From assembly GCF_014640615.1 (NCBI RefSeq), contig NZ_BMHH01000004.1, positions 1 through 64,000 of the forward strand: a DNA stretch of 64,000 nt, written 5' to 3'. The DNA is from Paramesorhizobium endophyticum (lineage in GTDB: Bacteria; Pseudomonadota; Alphaproteobacteria; Rhizobiales; Rhizobiaceae). Shown in pieces: positions 18,619 to 27,555 of the stretch. The notes beneath the pieces were generated by a model, which had not been told where the DNA came from, did no database searches, and was given only the letters and a program-made list of their open reading frames with translations. The position numbers and the translations under genes were made by a program. The first letter of the stretch is position 1; the number at the start of each line of letters is the position of its first letter.

Positions 18619-19551
18619 GTGACTGAGAGACTTCAGGCCGTGCGGCGCGCGCTTACGGGCATTTCAGGCGTTCCGGTAACACCCTACGCAAAGGACGGCT
18701 CGATCGATGCGCCGAAGCTCGCTCAATTGATCAAGGGGCTTGCTGACGCCGGGGTCCATAATCTGATGGCCGCGGGTAATACCGGGGAATTCTTCACCCT
18801 GACGATGGATGAGGTCCGCCTCGTGCACCGCACGACCATCGAGGCAGCGGATGGAAAATCCCTGGTGAGCGCGGCAGTCGGGCGTTCGCTGGCTGAAGCA
18901 AAGGCGCTTGCGAAGGACGCTATCGCCGCGGGCGCTGATGCGATCATGGGCCATCATCCGATGGACCCGTTCGCGGGGCCGTCCTACCAGGCGGCATATT
19001 TCCTCGAGCTTGCGGACGCCTGTACGGTTCCCGTCATCGCCTATGTGCGCAGCGATGCGTTGCCGGTGGAGGATTTCCGGAAACTCGCGCTGCACCCAAA
19101 TATTGCCGGGATCAAGTTCGCATCGTCCAACCTCATGCTGTTGTCCGATGTCATCCGCGCCACCCGCGACACGCCCTCGATCTGGGTTTGCGGCCTTGCG
19201 GAGGGTTGGGCGCCCGCCTTCTATGCCCTGGGGGCCCGCGGTTTCACATCCGGTCTCGTCAATGTCTTCCCCGCGCGCTCGCATGCGATTCACAAGGCTC
19301 TCGAAGCCGGTGATTATGCGCAGGCCCGCCGCCTGATAGACGGCATCGCGCCGTTCGAGGCGTTACGCACCAAATATTTGAATGGCGCGAACGTAACGGT
19401 CGTCAAGGAAGCGATGGGGATGCTCGGCAATGGTGTCGGCCCGGTCCGCGTGCCGGGGGTCGTCGCATTGAACGCTTCGGAGCGGGCCATTTTGCGCGAG
19501 GTCGTGGACCGCGTCCGGACTGAAGGCGAAGCCGAAGTCCAGGCAGCGTGA
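18619..19551 (+). CDS. Dihydrodipicolinate synthase/KDG-aldolase family protein
   Basis: A class I aldolase-fold enzyme of 310 residues. The GTG at 18619 follows GAGAGAAGGA and is preferred over an upstream in-frame start. Signature elements are GVPVTPYAKDG, AAGNTGEFFTLTMDEV (the GxTGE-type loop), the Tyr in VIAYVRSD and the Schiff-base Lys in GIKFASSN. The GEFF form of the loop resembles keto-deoxyglucarate dehydratases and KDG aldolases more than DapA. With two sugar-acid dehydratases immediately downstream, it probably acts on their 2-keto-3-deoxy product. A housekeeping DapA role is unlikely in this context. Confidence 0.82.
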   Translation: MTERLQAVRRALTGISGVPVTPYAKDGSIDAPKLAQLIKGLADAGVHNLMAAGNTGEFFTLTMDEVRLVHRTTIEAADGKSLVSAAVGRSLAEAKALAKDAIAAGADAIMGHHPMDPFAGPSYQAAYFLELADACTVPVIAYVRSDALPVEDFRKLALHPNIAGIKFASSNLMLLSDVIRATRDTPSIWVCGLAEGWAPAFYALGARGFTSGLVNVFPARSHAIHKALEAGDYAQARRLIDGIAPFEALRTKYLNGANVTVVKEAMGMLGNGVGPVRVPGVVALNASERAILREVVDRVRTEGEAEVQAA

Positions 19552-19564
19552 CTGGAGACATCAA

Positions 19565-20704
19565 GTGCGCATCACCGGCATAAAGACATACATGCAGCGC
19601 GTCGATGAGCGGCCGCGCCTGCTTCTCAAGATCGAAACCAGCGAGGGGATCAGCGGCTGGGGCGAATGCTATAATCATGGCCCGGACTGGGCTCTTCCGC
19701 CGCTTCTGGATTATCTTTTTCACCAGATCGAGGGGGAGGACCCGAGGAGGGTTGAATTCCTCGTCCTGAAACTCAACCAGCAGTGCAGGTTCCCGCCCGG
19801 CGCCCTGGGCCTTGCCGCGATTTCCGCAATCGACCACGCATTGTGGGATATTGCCGGCAAGGCGGCGGGCCTGCCCGTCTATATGCTGCTTGGCGGCAAT
19901 GTGCGGGACCGGGTGCGCGTCTATTGCGGCGTCTACACCGCGCCGGACGCCGAACACGCTCTCGACCAGACGATGGAGCTCAACGAAACCTACGGCTATA
20001 CCGCCTTCAAGCTCAGCCCGTATCGCCGCGACCTGCATGCCGGCCGCTGGGGCGAACTCGTCAAGGAAACCGGCGACTGGTTTGCCCGAATCCGCGAGAT
20101 CACGCCGTCGCATTTCGAATTTGCCTTCGACGCTCATGCCAAGATTTACGAGCCCTATAAGGCCGTCCAGCTTGCCGCCGCGATTGCGCCCAATGATCCG
20201 CTTTTCTATGAGGAACCCATTCGGCCCGAACATATCCCGGCCTGGCGCGAGTTGAAGTCGAAAGTGACCGTCCCGCTGGCGACGGGCGAGTCGCTCTATA
20301 ATCGCTTCGAGTTCCTGTCCCTGCTTTCGGCCCAGGGTGCTGACATCATCCAGCCCGACATCTGCGTGGTCGGCGGCGTTTGCGAAATGCGCCGGATCGC
20401 GGCGATTGCCGAGGCGCATTATGTCACGGTTGCTCCGCACAATCCGATGGGGCCGCTGGCGACCGCCGTCAACATCCACTTCTGCGCCGCGCAACCGAAC
20501 TTCCAGATCCTGGAATTCAAGCCGCATGTCCATGCGCCTTGGGCGCTCGATCCCTACATGCCCGTCGACGGCCATATGGAGCTGCGGCCCGACCGCCCCG
20601 GCTGGGGCATCGAAATCGACGAAAAAGCGCTGCAGACCGAAGATTATGTCCATTGGGAACGCAAGATGACCCGTAAGCCGGACGGCGCAACGGCCTATCC
20701 TTGA
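19565..20704 (+). CDS. Enolase-superfamily sugar-acid dehydratase (galactonate/mannonate dehydratase-like)
   Basis: A mandelate racemase/muconate lactonising family enzyme, 379 residues, GTG start 13 bases after the aldolase. The capping domain is followed by the barrel with FKLSPYRRD (Lys at strand two), the Asp-x-His pair in FDAHAK, the metal-ligand Glu in YEEP and in ATGES, and the His in APHNPMGPLA. The Asp-x-His arrangement is that of D-galactonate and D-mannonate dehydratases, which remove water from an aldonic acid to give a 2-keto-3-deoxy acid. Exact substrate unknown. Confidence 0.82.
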   Translation: MRITGIKTYMQRVDERPRLLLKIETSEGISGWGECYNHGPDWALPPLLDYLFHQIEGEDPRRVEFLVLKLNQQCRFPPGALGLAAISAIDHALWDIAGKAAGLPVYMLLGGNVRDRVRVYCGVYTAPDAEHALDQTMELNETYGYTAFKLSPYRRDLHAGRWGELVKETGDWFARIREITPSHFEFAFDAHAKIYEPYKAVQLAAAIAPNDPLFYEEPIRPEHIPAWRELKSKVTVPLATGESLYNRFEFLSLLSAQGADIIQPDICVVGGVCEMRRIAAIAEAHYVTVAPHNPMGPLATAVNIHFCAAQPNFQILEFKPHVHAPWALDPYMPVDGHMELRPDRPGWGIEIDEKALQTEDYVHWERKMTRKPDGATAYP

Positions 20705-20739
20705 ACCCAAATGGCACTCTATACGATACGGAGTATTCG

Positions 20740-21942
20740 ATGAAAATCACCGCGCTTGAAACGGTCCAGCTTCCCAGCCTCAACAATATCATCTGGCTCC
20801 GAATCCACACCGACGAAGGGATCATCGGGCTGGGCGAGACGTTCCGCGGCGCAGATAGCGTCGCGACCTACCTGCACCGGGAAGTCGCGCCGCAGCTCAT
20901 CGGCAAAAACCCGCTGGAAATTGACCGCATCTCCAAGCTTCTGACTGAAACCTATGTGGGTTTCCGCTCGTCGGGCGTCGAAATCCGCGCGGCATCCGCC
21001 GTCGACATCGCGCTCTGGGATATATTCGGCAAGGTCACCAACCAGCCGATCCATCAATTGCTCGGCGGCCTCTCGCGCCCGTCGATCCGCACCTACAACA
21101 CCTGCGCCGGCTACTCCTATAACAGCCATGGCGCGCGCCGCTATATCGGCACTACCGATGCGCCACAAGGCCCCTATGACGATCAGGTCGCGTTTTCGAG
21201 CGATGCCGGCGCCTTGGCCGAAAGCCTGCTTGCCGAAGGCATTACGGCAATGAAGATATGGCCGTTCGATCCCTTCGCCGTTGCCGGCGGCGGCAATTTC
21301 ATTCACCGGGCGGACCTCGACAAGGCGCTCGTGCCCTTCCGGCAAATCCGCGACGCGGTCGGTGACCGGATGGAGGTGATGGTCGAGCTGCATTCGATGT
21401 GGGATCTGCCTTCCGCGCTGGCGATTGCCCGCGCAATGAAGGAATTCCGCCCGTTCTGGATGGAAGATCCGATCAAGATGCAGGATACCGAGGCTCTGGC
21501 GGTCTACGCGCAACGCTCCGGCCTGCCCGTCTGCGCCAGCGAGACGCTGGCGACCCGCGCCCAATATGTCGAGCTCTTACGCAAGAGCGCCGTCGATTAT
21601 GTCATGCTCGACATCTCATGGTGCGGTGGCCTCAGCGAGGCGAAGAAGATCGCCACCATGGCAGAGGCCTTCCAGCGACCGATCGCCCCCCATGACTGCA
21701 CCGGCCCGGTCGTCTTTGCCGCCTCGATCCATCTATCGCTGAACGCGCCGAACGCGGTGTTCCAGGAATCGGTCCGCGCCTATTATTCGACCTGGTACCG
21801 CGATCTCGTCACGATAATGCCGCGGATCGAAAACGGACAGATTTATCCGTTCGAAGGGGTGGGCCTCGGGCTGGAGCTCAGCGACTACGTGCTCGGCAAT
21901 TCCGATGTCATCCGCCGCACCACGGCGATGAACGACCTGTAA
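20740..21942 (+). CDS. Second enolase-superfamily dehydratase/racemase
   Basis: A 400-residue mandelate racemase/muconate lactonising family protein. The ATG at 20740 (MKITALETVQLPSLNNIIW) follows CGGAG. The active-site pattern differs from its neighbour: MKIWPFDP at strand two, Glu-Leu-His in VELHSMWDL, then MEDPIKM, ASETLATR and APHDCTGPV. Ala-Gly-Tyr-Ser-rich insert residues around 120 (NTCAGYSYNSHGARRYIG) form an unusual loop. Two different dehydratases in tandem suggest that two epimeric sugar acids feed one aldolase, or that one enzyme epimerises. Confidence 0.8.
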   Translation: MKITALETVQLPSLNNIIWLRIHTDEGIIGLGETFRGADSVATYLHREVAPQLIGKNPLEIDRISKLLTETYVGFRSSGVEIRAASAVDIALWDIFGKVTNQPIHQLLGGLSRPSIRTYNTCAGYSYNSHGARRYIGTTDAPQGPYDDQVAFSSDAGALAESLLAEGITAMKIWPFDPFAVAGGGNFIHRADLDKALVPFRQIRDAVGDRMEVMVELHSMWDLPSALAIARAMKEFRPFWMEDPIKMQDTEALAVYAQRSGLPVCASETLATRAQYVELLRKSAVDYVMLDISWCGGLSEAKKIATMAEAFQRPIAPHDCTGPVVFAASIHLSLNAPNAVFQESVRAYYSTWYRDLVTIMPRIENGQIYPFEGVGLGLELSDYVLGNSDVIRRTTAMNDL

Positions 21943-22014
21943 AGTGTTTCGACGCCGTGAATAAGGGTGAGCCTGGTTTTGGTACAAGCCTGGTTCTGAT
22001 CGACAGGAGCGGCC

Positions 22015-23389
22015 TCAGTTTACGATCGACGCTGCCAGCGTCTCTACGGTCATGTCGCCGATCAGTCGTGAACCGTTGAGCTCCGCCCCGCTGGCGTCGA
22101 AAAAGACCACCGTGGGCGGGCCGATGACGGCCAGGTCGCGCATCAGGTCCTGCTTGGCCTCGTCCAATGTCGTCAGATCGACCTTGACGCGCTGGAATCC
22201 CTTGAGCCCCGTCACGATTTCCGGAGCTGAGAGAATGTCGCGCTCTATCCCCCGGCAGATAACGCACCAGTCGGCGGTGAAATAGACGAGTGTGGGACGG
22301 CCATTGGCCGTGGCAAGCTTTTCTTTCAGGCTCGCCGCTCCGTCGACATGCTCGAATGTCAGATGTGCCGTGTCCTGTGATATCGGCGGCGAGCGGAGCG
22401 GTGACGCATGGCCCGACAATCAGCGCCGAGAGAAACCCTATTCCCGCCGCGCCACACACGGAGCCCCGGGCGCCAGTCTTGACGCCGGTCATGCGGCTGA
22501 CCCAGGCGGCAGGCAGTTGAAATTCGAACAGGCCGAACATGGATGCGGCCAACACCACGAAAAGAACCGCGACCGCTCCGATGGCGTAGGACGATTGCAG
22601 CACCATCTGAAGATTCTGCCCGGACCAGGCCGCAACGATGCCGAGCATTCCGAATGCCAGCGCCATGGCCATTACATAGGCCGAGGAAAGCACAAATCCC
22701 CGCTGCGGCGTCAGCGCTTCGCCTTCGCGCACCAGCGTCGCGCTCAGGATCGGATACATGGGCAGGACACAAGGCGTGAAGGCGAGCAGCAGGCCGAAAG
22801 CGAGAAAGCTTGCGACTGCCCAGAGCGCACCGCCACTTGCCAGCAGCGAGCCGACCATTCCACCGCCGAGCGAGTCGCCGGCGAGGTGGAAATCACCGCT
22901 TCTCGTCTTTTTTGCCGGCTCCTCCTGCGTTGGCGCGACCCTGAAGCCGACGACTGCCTTCGAAACCTGCAGGCTCCGTGGGTCGAGCGTTACAGTGAGC
23001 GGCGGATAGCAGATCGAGTCCTTCTTGCATCCTTGATAGATGATCGCGATCTGGTCCGAGGTTCCGGATTTGAACCGCGCCGTAGCCTGCGAATAGTAAA
23101 CCTCGGACGCACCGAAATTCGCGTCATTGGACTCGACGACAGCAGGAGGGGTCTGAAGTGAGATGTCCAGGCCGGTGGCGGTGTCTCGCGCCTGGATGTG
23201 ATCGCGGTAGAGGTAATACCCGTCCGCGATCTTCCAGCGCAGCACGATCTCCTCGCCCTGTCCGCGTTCCACGGAGAAGCGAAAAGCGTCCTCAGCTTTC
23301 AGCACGTCAGCCTGTTGCGCGGAAGCGGCGGCGGGCAGGAGAATGAAAAGCAGGCTCGCAAAGAGCCGGAAGGCTATCACAAGAGGCAT
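22015..23389 (-). pseudogene. dsbD: dsbD (thiol:disulfide interchange protein), internal deletion and frameshift
   Basis: The N-terminal part has a signal peptide (MPLVIAFRLFASLLFILLPAAASA), the periplasmic alpha domain with CKKDSICYPP, and membrane segments one to four, including the redox Cys in FTPCVLPMYPI and GPCVTAPLA. At about 22375-22400 the sequence leaps with a frame change to DTAHLTFEHVDGAASLKEK and the C-terminal thioredoxin-like gamma domain, whose active site ADWCVICRGIE is intact. Membrane segments five to eight (roughly 130 residues) are missing, so electron transfer across the membrane cannot work. The two ends are otherwise well preserved, pointing to a recent deletion. Confidence 0.88.
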
Positions 23390-23727
23390 GAATATCGCTC
23401 AAAGTTGGAGCATGAACCCAAACCGAAGGCCGGCATCAGTAAAAGTTGCAGACTATTCGGGTGAGATCATGCGGCAAAAACGAAAACTCTGATCACTGGC
23501 CCGGTTCTGGAGCTCGGGCGTCGGCGACGACTTGCCGGAACCCTGCCTCATCAAGCGCAGAGGCGATCAGAAACCGCCCGATCAGGAAAACCGGCGTTCC
23601 TTGCAGGCCAAGGGACTCGGCCTGCGCGTTGTTGCGCTTGAGCAAGGCCGTGATTTCCTCATTCATGTCGCGCGCATCGGTCTCGAGCCGGGTCATGTCT
23701 ATATCGGTGGCTTCCAGTGCCTGCCGC

Positions 23728-25143
23728 CAGCAATTCTAAATGGCTTTTGCTTGTCGTCGAATTTGGCTTTCGCGGTTGGGGGATTTCTGATTCACCGTGG
23801 TGATGGTGGTTCTCGATGAGTTTTTCGATTTCCTGCCCGGCGTTTGCGCAACCTTTCCGGACAAGCGGAAGGGCGGCGATGTGATTTATTCGATGGCCGA
23901 CATCGGCATGGCCGGGTTTGCGCTCTTCTTCATGCAGTCGGAGTCCTTTCTGGCCCATCAGCGCTCACTGGAGGCGCGGCTCAAGACCTCCAATTGCCAG
24001 GGCTTGTTCGGGATGAGGAAAATCCCGACCGACAATCATATCCGTTCGATGCTCGATCCAGTCCCGCCGCATCTGCTGCAGCCCGTTTTCGACCATGTGA
24101 TGTCGGCCTTGCGTTCCCGCGGCGCCTGACGGCCTTCGAGCGGCTCGATGGCCGTACATTGATCGCATTCGACGGAACCGAATATTTCTGCTGGCAGAAG
24201 CTCGGCTGCCCGCAATGCCAGACCCGCAAGCGCGCCGGCGGCAAGACGGACTATTATCATTCCATGCTGGCGGCGACGGTCGTCGCCCCCGGCCATGCCA
24301 TGGCGCTGCCGCTGATGCCGGAGTTCATCGTCCGGCAGGACGGGGCCGAAAAGCAGGACTGCGAGCGCGGCGCCGTCAAGCGCTGGCTCGCCGCCCATGC
24401 CGAACGCGTGCGCGACCTGCGCCCTATCTATCTGGGCGACGATCTCTTCGCCTGCCAGCCGGTCTGCCAGGCGGCGCTGGCCAGCGGCGGCGATTTCCTG
24501 TTCACCGCAAAACCGGCCTCGCACAAGGCGCTTTACGACTTCATGCAGGGCGCTGATATCGAAGCGTTTTCGCACACCCGCAAGGAAGGCGCCAAAAGGC
24601 TGACCTGGCATTATCGCTGGTTCTCAAACGTGCCGCTGCGTGAGGAAAAGCCCGCGCTCGACGTCAACTGGCTTGCCCTGACCATTTGCGACGCCAAGGG
24701 CAAGACCCTCTATAACGGGACCTTCGTCACCTCACTGCCATTGACCCGCCAGAACATCGCCGACATCGCCGCCTGCGCCTGCGCCAGGGCAAGATGGAAG
24801 ATCGAGAACGAGGGCTTCAATGTCCTCAAGAACAACGGTTATCACCTGGAACATAATTTCGGCCACGGCAAACAGAACCTCGCCATGCTGTTCGCCGCTA
24901 TGAACCTGCTCGCCTTCGCCATGCATACGGCCTGTGATCTCATCGAGCCCCTCTGGATCAAGGCCCGCCACGCAAAGCGCGCGCGAAAGCGCTTCTTCGA
25001 GCATATCCGCACCATCACCGAATATCTGGTCTTCCCGGATTGGAACACCTTGATGTCAACACTCATAACCTCAAAGCCACCGCCCGAAATCTACAAACAA
25101 AGCGCTATGTGACAACGGGCAGCAGCCAGATTTAGAATTGCTG
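23728..25143 (+). mobile_element. Complete insertion sequence (ISNCY/IS4-like), 1416 bp, with 14-bp TIRs and 9-bp target duplication
   Basis: Both ends carry the perfect inverted repeat CAGCAATTCTAAAT (23728-23741 and, inverted, 25130-25143). The flanks are the direct repeat GCCTGCCGC at 23719-23727 and 25144-25152, a 9-bp target-site duplication. The element sits inside the DsbA-like gene. Intact ends and an identical duplication indicate a fairly recent insertion. Confidence 0.93.
23797..25112 (+). pseudogene. DDE transposase of the insertion sequence, frameshifted
   Basis: The first part (23797-24129) carries the N-terminal region MADIGMAGFALFFMQSESFL and KIPTDNHIRSMLDPVPPHLL. The rest, in the minus-one frame, contains the DDE core: first Asp in LIAFDGTEYF, second in PIYLGDDLFACQPV, and Glu in KIENEGFNVLKNNGYHLEHN. 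The frames join at about 24118-24130, where GGCGCCTGA would read on correctly with one extra C. No classical slippery heptamer is visible, so a one-base deletion is more likely than programmed frameshifting. The protein resembles transposases called ISNCY, with an IS4-like catalytic core. Confidence 0.82.
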
Positions 25144-25553
25144 GCCTGCCGCATTTTCTGTTGCGGAACCTTACCGCCGGGGATATCCATCAGGGCGCGA
25201 TGGGCCATTTCGTACCGGCCCTGGTATTGTGCCGCGAGAGCGAGCTTGGCGCCGTAGACGGACGCCTCGGTCAGAATCGGCCAGTCCTTGTAGACATGCC
25301 TGATCTGGCCGTCAGACTTCATCACCGCGTCCAGTGGCGCCACGGTTCGCTTGCAGTATGGGCAATTGTAATCGAAGAATGAGACGATCGTCAGATTGCC
25401 TAACGGGTTGCCCCCGACCGGTGCCTGCGGATCGTTGAGGATCATTTCGAGCGATGTGTCATTGGCGGCTCGGGCCTGTGCCGTTACTCCTGTAGAGGCA
25501 ATGGCCGCCAGACCTGCCAGCAAGGTTCGTCTGCTTACCGTAAAGGCAGGCGT

Positions 25554-25581
25554 AAACTCGTCGCCTGCTGGCGACGAGTTT
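25554..25581. repeat. Perfect 12-bp hairpin inside the DsbA-like N-terminal region
   Basis: AAACTCGTCGCC is followed by a TGCT loop and the exact complement of the first arm. It encodes the odd stretch INSSPAGDEFT before the Tat-like signal. It may be a small palindromic insertion or a structure affecting translation of the start region. Confidence 0.55.
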
Positions 25582-25713
25582 ATATGGCGTTGAACGTCCA
25601 TCGTGGAACTCCAGGCTATTGTCATTGCCGAAGTCGAACCGTGCCCAGCTTAAGGCAGGCTTAACGGTTCGTTCGGTCGCCCGGAAAGTGCAGGGCCCCA
25701 CGAGACAAGCATC

Positions 25714-26262
25714 TTAGCTGCCTGTGTAATTCTCGGTATCGATGATCGTGGCATAAGCGAAGCCAAGCGCCGACATCAGGGCGGCATGTACCGAAGCTGC
25801 CGGCACCGTCACGCCGCCGAATTCCAAATCGCGTGTCGCGCAGGCATCGTGTACTACCGTGGTCTTGTAGCCATAGTCACTGGCCGCACGGGTCGTCGCG
25901 TCAATGCACATATGACTCATCGCGCCGATGACAGTGACCTCCTCGATCCCGGACGCATCGAGGACTTCCTTCAGATTGGTCTTCAAGAAAGGGTTGGGTA
26001 AATTCTTGATGACGACCGTTTCACCGTCGCGCGGGGCGACGGCTGAATTGATCTCAGCGCCCTCGGAATCGGGGGTGAAGAAGGGCGCATCCTGGCTCGG
26101 GGAGATATGCTGGACATGGATGACGCGATCTCCCTTCTTGCGGGCTGCTTCGATTACCTTGGCAGCATTGGCCGCGGCCTTTTCCATGCCGGCCAACTCA
26201 TACTTACCGTTCGGGAAATAGTCGTTCTGGATGTCGATCACGACGACAGCGCGCTTGCTCAT
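25714..26262 (-). CDS. Isochorismatase-family cysteine hydrolase
   Basis: A 182-residue hydrolase with the family triad: Asp in VVVIDIQNDYF (about residue 10), Lys in VVIKNLPNPF (about 85) and Cys in GAMSHMCIDATTRAA (about 118). The cis-peptide-forming GAM.SHMC motif is typical. Family members hydrolyse vinyl ethers or amides (isochorismate, nicotinamide, ureidoacrylate), and no feature fixes the substrate here. It diverges from a GlxA-type regulator across a 211-base gap, an arrangement often seen when the regulator controls the hydrolase. Confidence 0.87.
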   Translation of the reverse strand: MSKRAVVVIDIQNDYFPNGKYELAGMEKAAANAAKVIEAARKKGDRVIHVQHISPSQDAPFFTPDSEGAEINSAVAPRDGETVVIKNLPNPFLKTNLKEVLDASGIEEVTVIGAMSHMCIDATTRAASDYGYKTTVVHDACATRDLEFGGVTVPAASVHAALMSALGFAYATIIDTENYTGS

Positions 26263-26295
26263 GGGCTCACCTTCTTTTGCTGTTACTGCGGTTTA

Positions 26296-26399
26296 AAGCA
26301 TGTCTCCCAAAAGTGGGAACCGGTTTTGGGCAAAGACATGCTTAAAGACAAAGACCTAAAGCGCGTTGCATGGGTGCGATTAAACGCAACGCGCTTTAG
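26296..26399. repeat. Bru-RS-like intergenic palindromic element
   Basis: Two adjacent hairpins fill the gap. AAGCATGTCT pairs with AGACATGCTT (26296-26343), with an inner CCCAAAA/TTTTGGG stem around GTGGGAACCGG. CTAAAGCGCGTTG pairs with CAACGCGCTTTAG (26356-26399). The arrangement matches my memory of the roughly 105-bp Bru-RS palindromes scattered between genes in Brucella and relatives. Part of the second hairpin recurs at 29021-29048. Confidence 0.75.
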
Positions 26400-26473
26400 T
26401 GACTGGACAGTAGGTCACGGCCTGATCTATGCGCCATTGGCGATATCGACATATTAAGGGGTAATAGGGACAA

Positions 26474-27475
26474 ATGGCGGATCGGCAGCACACGGAAGTC
26501 GGCATTTTACTCTATCCCGGCGCGCAAACTTCCGCCGTTCTGGCCATGACCGATCTCTTCACCGTGTCGAACCGGTTTCAGGCTCCGGTCGCTGCCGGGG
26601 CAACGCCGATTGCGGTCAGCCATTGGCACATCGAGCGGATGGGCTGCGCACCGGAGCGCGTGCATGCAACGGACGTTTGCACAGGTTCCGATCCCGATGT
26701 ACTCATCCTGCCGCCCAGCTTGGATCAGCCAGCGACCGCGGACATCACAGTGCTTTATGTCGAGTGGCTGCGCGCGAGATATGCGGCGGGCTGCACCCTG
26801 GCTTCGGTCTGCACTGGCGCGTTCCTGCTTGGCGAAACCGGGCTCCTCGACGGCCGTCCCGCGACAACGCACTGGATATTAGAGGACCAGTTTCGCTCAA
26901 GGTTCCCGAAAGTTCTGGTCGATGTGGGCAGGCTGCTGATCGATAGCGGTCAGATTCTATCCGCTGGCGGTCTCATGTCCTGGACGGATCTGTGCTTGCG
27001 GCTGGTTGAGCGGCTGCGCGGTGCGGAGGTCATGACGCAGACTGCGCGATTCTTGCTGGTTGATCCGCCGGGACGCGAACAGCGCTATTACAGCCTATTC
27101 TCGCCGAGCATGCACCACGGCGATGCGGCGGTCCGGGAAGTGCAGCGCTGGCTTCAAGGGACGGCAGCGAAGGACATCTCGCTGGGAGCGCTGGCGGCCA
27201 AGGCCGGACTGGAACGCCGCACTTTGTTGCGCCGGTTTCGCAAGGCTACAGGCATGACGACATCGGAATATGGTCAGCGGATACGTGCCAGCAGAGCCTG
27301 CGAGCTTTTACAGTTCAGCGCCAAATCGGTGGAACAGATCGCCTGGGAGACCGGCTATGGCGACCCCGGGGCGTTCCGCAAGATATTTGCCCGGTTCGTC
27401 GGCCTGACTCCCAGTGAATATCGGCGGCGTTTCGCCGTAACATCCCGAGGGGAGCGTCATTTCGCCGAGAATTAG
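26474..27475 (+). CDS. GlxA-family transcriptional regulator (DJ-1/PfpI plus AraC domains)
   Basis: A 333-residue regulator. Residues about 5-170 form a DJ-1/PfpI-like domain (VGILLYPGAQTSAVLAMTDLF, then SVCTGAFLLGETGLLDGRPAT with the nucleophile-elbow Cys). Residues about 220-325 form an AraC helix-turn-helix pair (LAAKAGLERRTLLRRFRKAT, then IAWETGYGDPGAFRKIFARFVGLTPSEYRRRF). Relatives control choline, carnitine and arginine-type catabolism. Here it probably controls the divergent isochorismatase-like gene. Confidence 0.9.
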   Translation: MADRQHTEVGILLYPGAQTSAVLAMTDLFTVSNRFQAPVAAGATPIAVSHWHIERMGCAPERVHATDVCTGSDPDVLILPPSLDQPATADITVLYVEWLRARYAAGCTLASVCTGAFLLGETGLLDGRPATTHWILEDQFRSRFPKVLVDVGRLLIDSGQILSAGGLMSWTDLCLRLVERLRGAEVMTQTARFLLVDPPGREQRYYSLFSPSMHHGDAAVREVQRWLQGTAAKDISLGALAAKAGLERRTLLRRFRKATGMTTSEYGQRIRASRACELLQFSAKSVEQIAWETGYGDPGAFRKIFARFVGLTPSEYRRRFAVTSRGERHFAEN

Positions 27476-27555
27476 CCTTTCGCTCTTAAGCTGGGCTTAA
27501 GCTGAGCCATGTGCGCTGAGGGGATTCCGACCCAGAGCACAAGGCCCCACGAACA

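Larger units (their letters stand above)
23493..25601 (-). pseudogene. DsbA-like thiol:disulfide oxidoreductase interrupted by an insertion sequence
   Basis: The N-terminal part (25601 to about 25153) has a Tat-like signal (SRRTLLAGLAAIAS) and the thioredoxin active site in FFDYNCPYCKRTVAPLD. After PQQKMRQA the IS begins. Beyond it the coding frame resumes as LEATDIDMTRLETDARDMNE and runs through the cis-Pro motif GTPVFLIGRFLIASALDE to the stop at 23493. Removing the IS and one copy of the GCCTGCCGC target repeat restores a single open frame, so the IS is the only lesion. It lies upstream of dsbD on the same strand, and the pair would have formed a periplasmic redox module. Confidence 0.9.

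Noticed and set aside
24118-24130. Programmed frameshifting in the transposase
   Set aside because: No A-rich or X-XXY-YYZ slippery heptamer is present at the frame change; a one-base loss explains it more simply. Kept only as a question in the IS finding.
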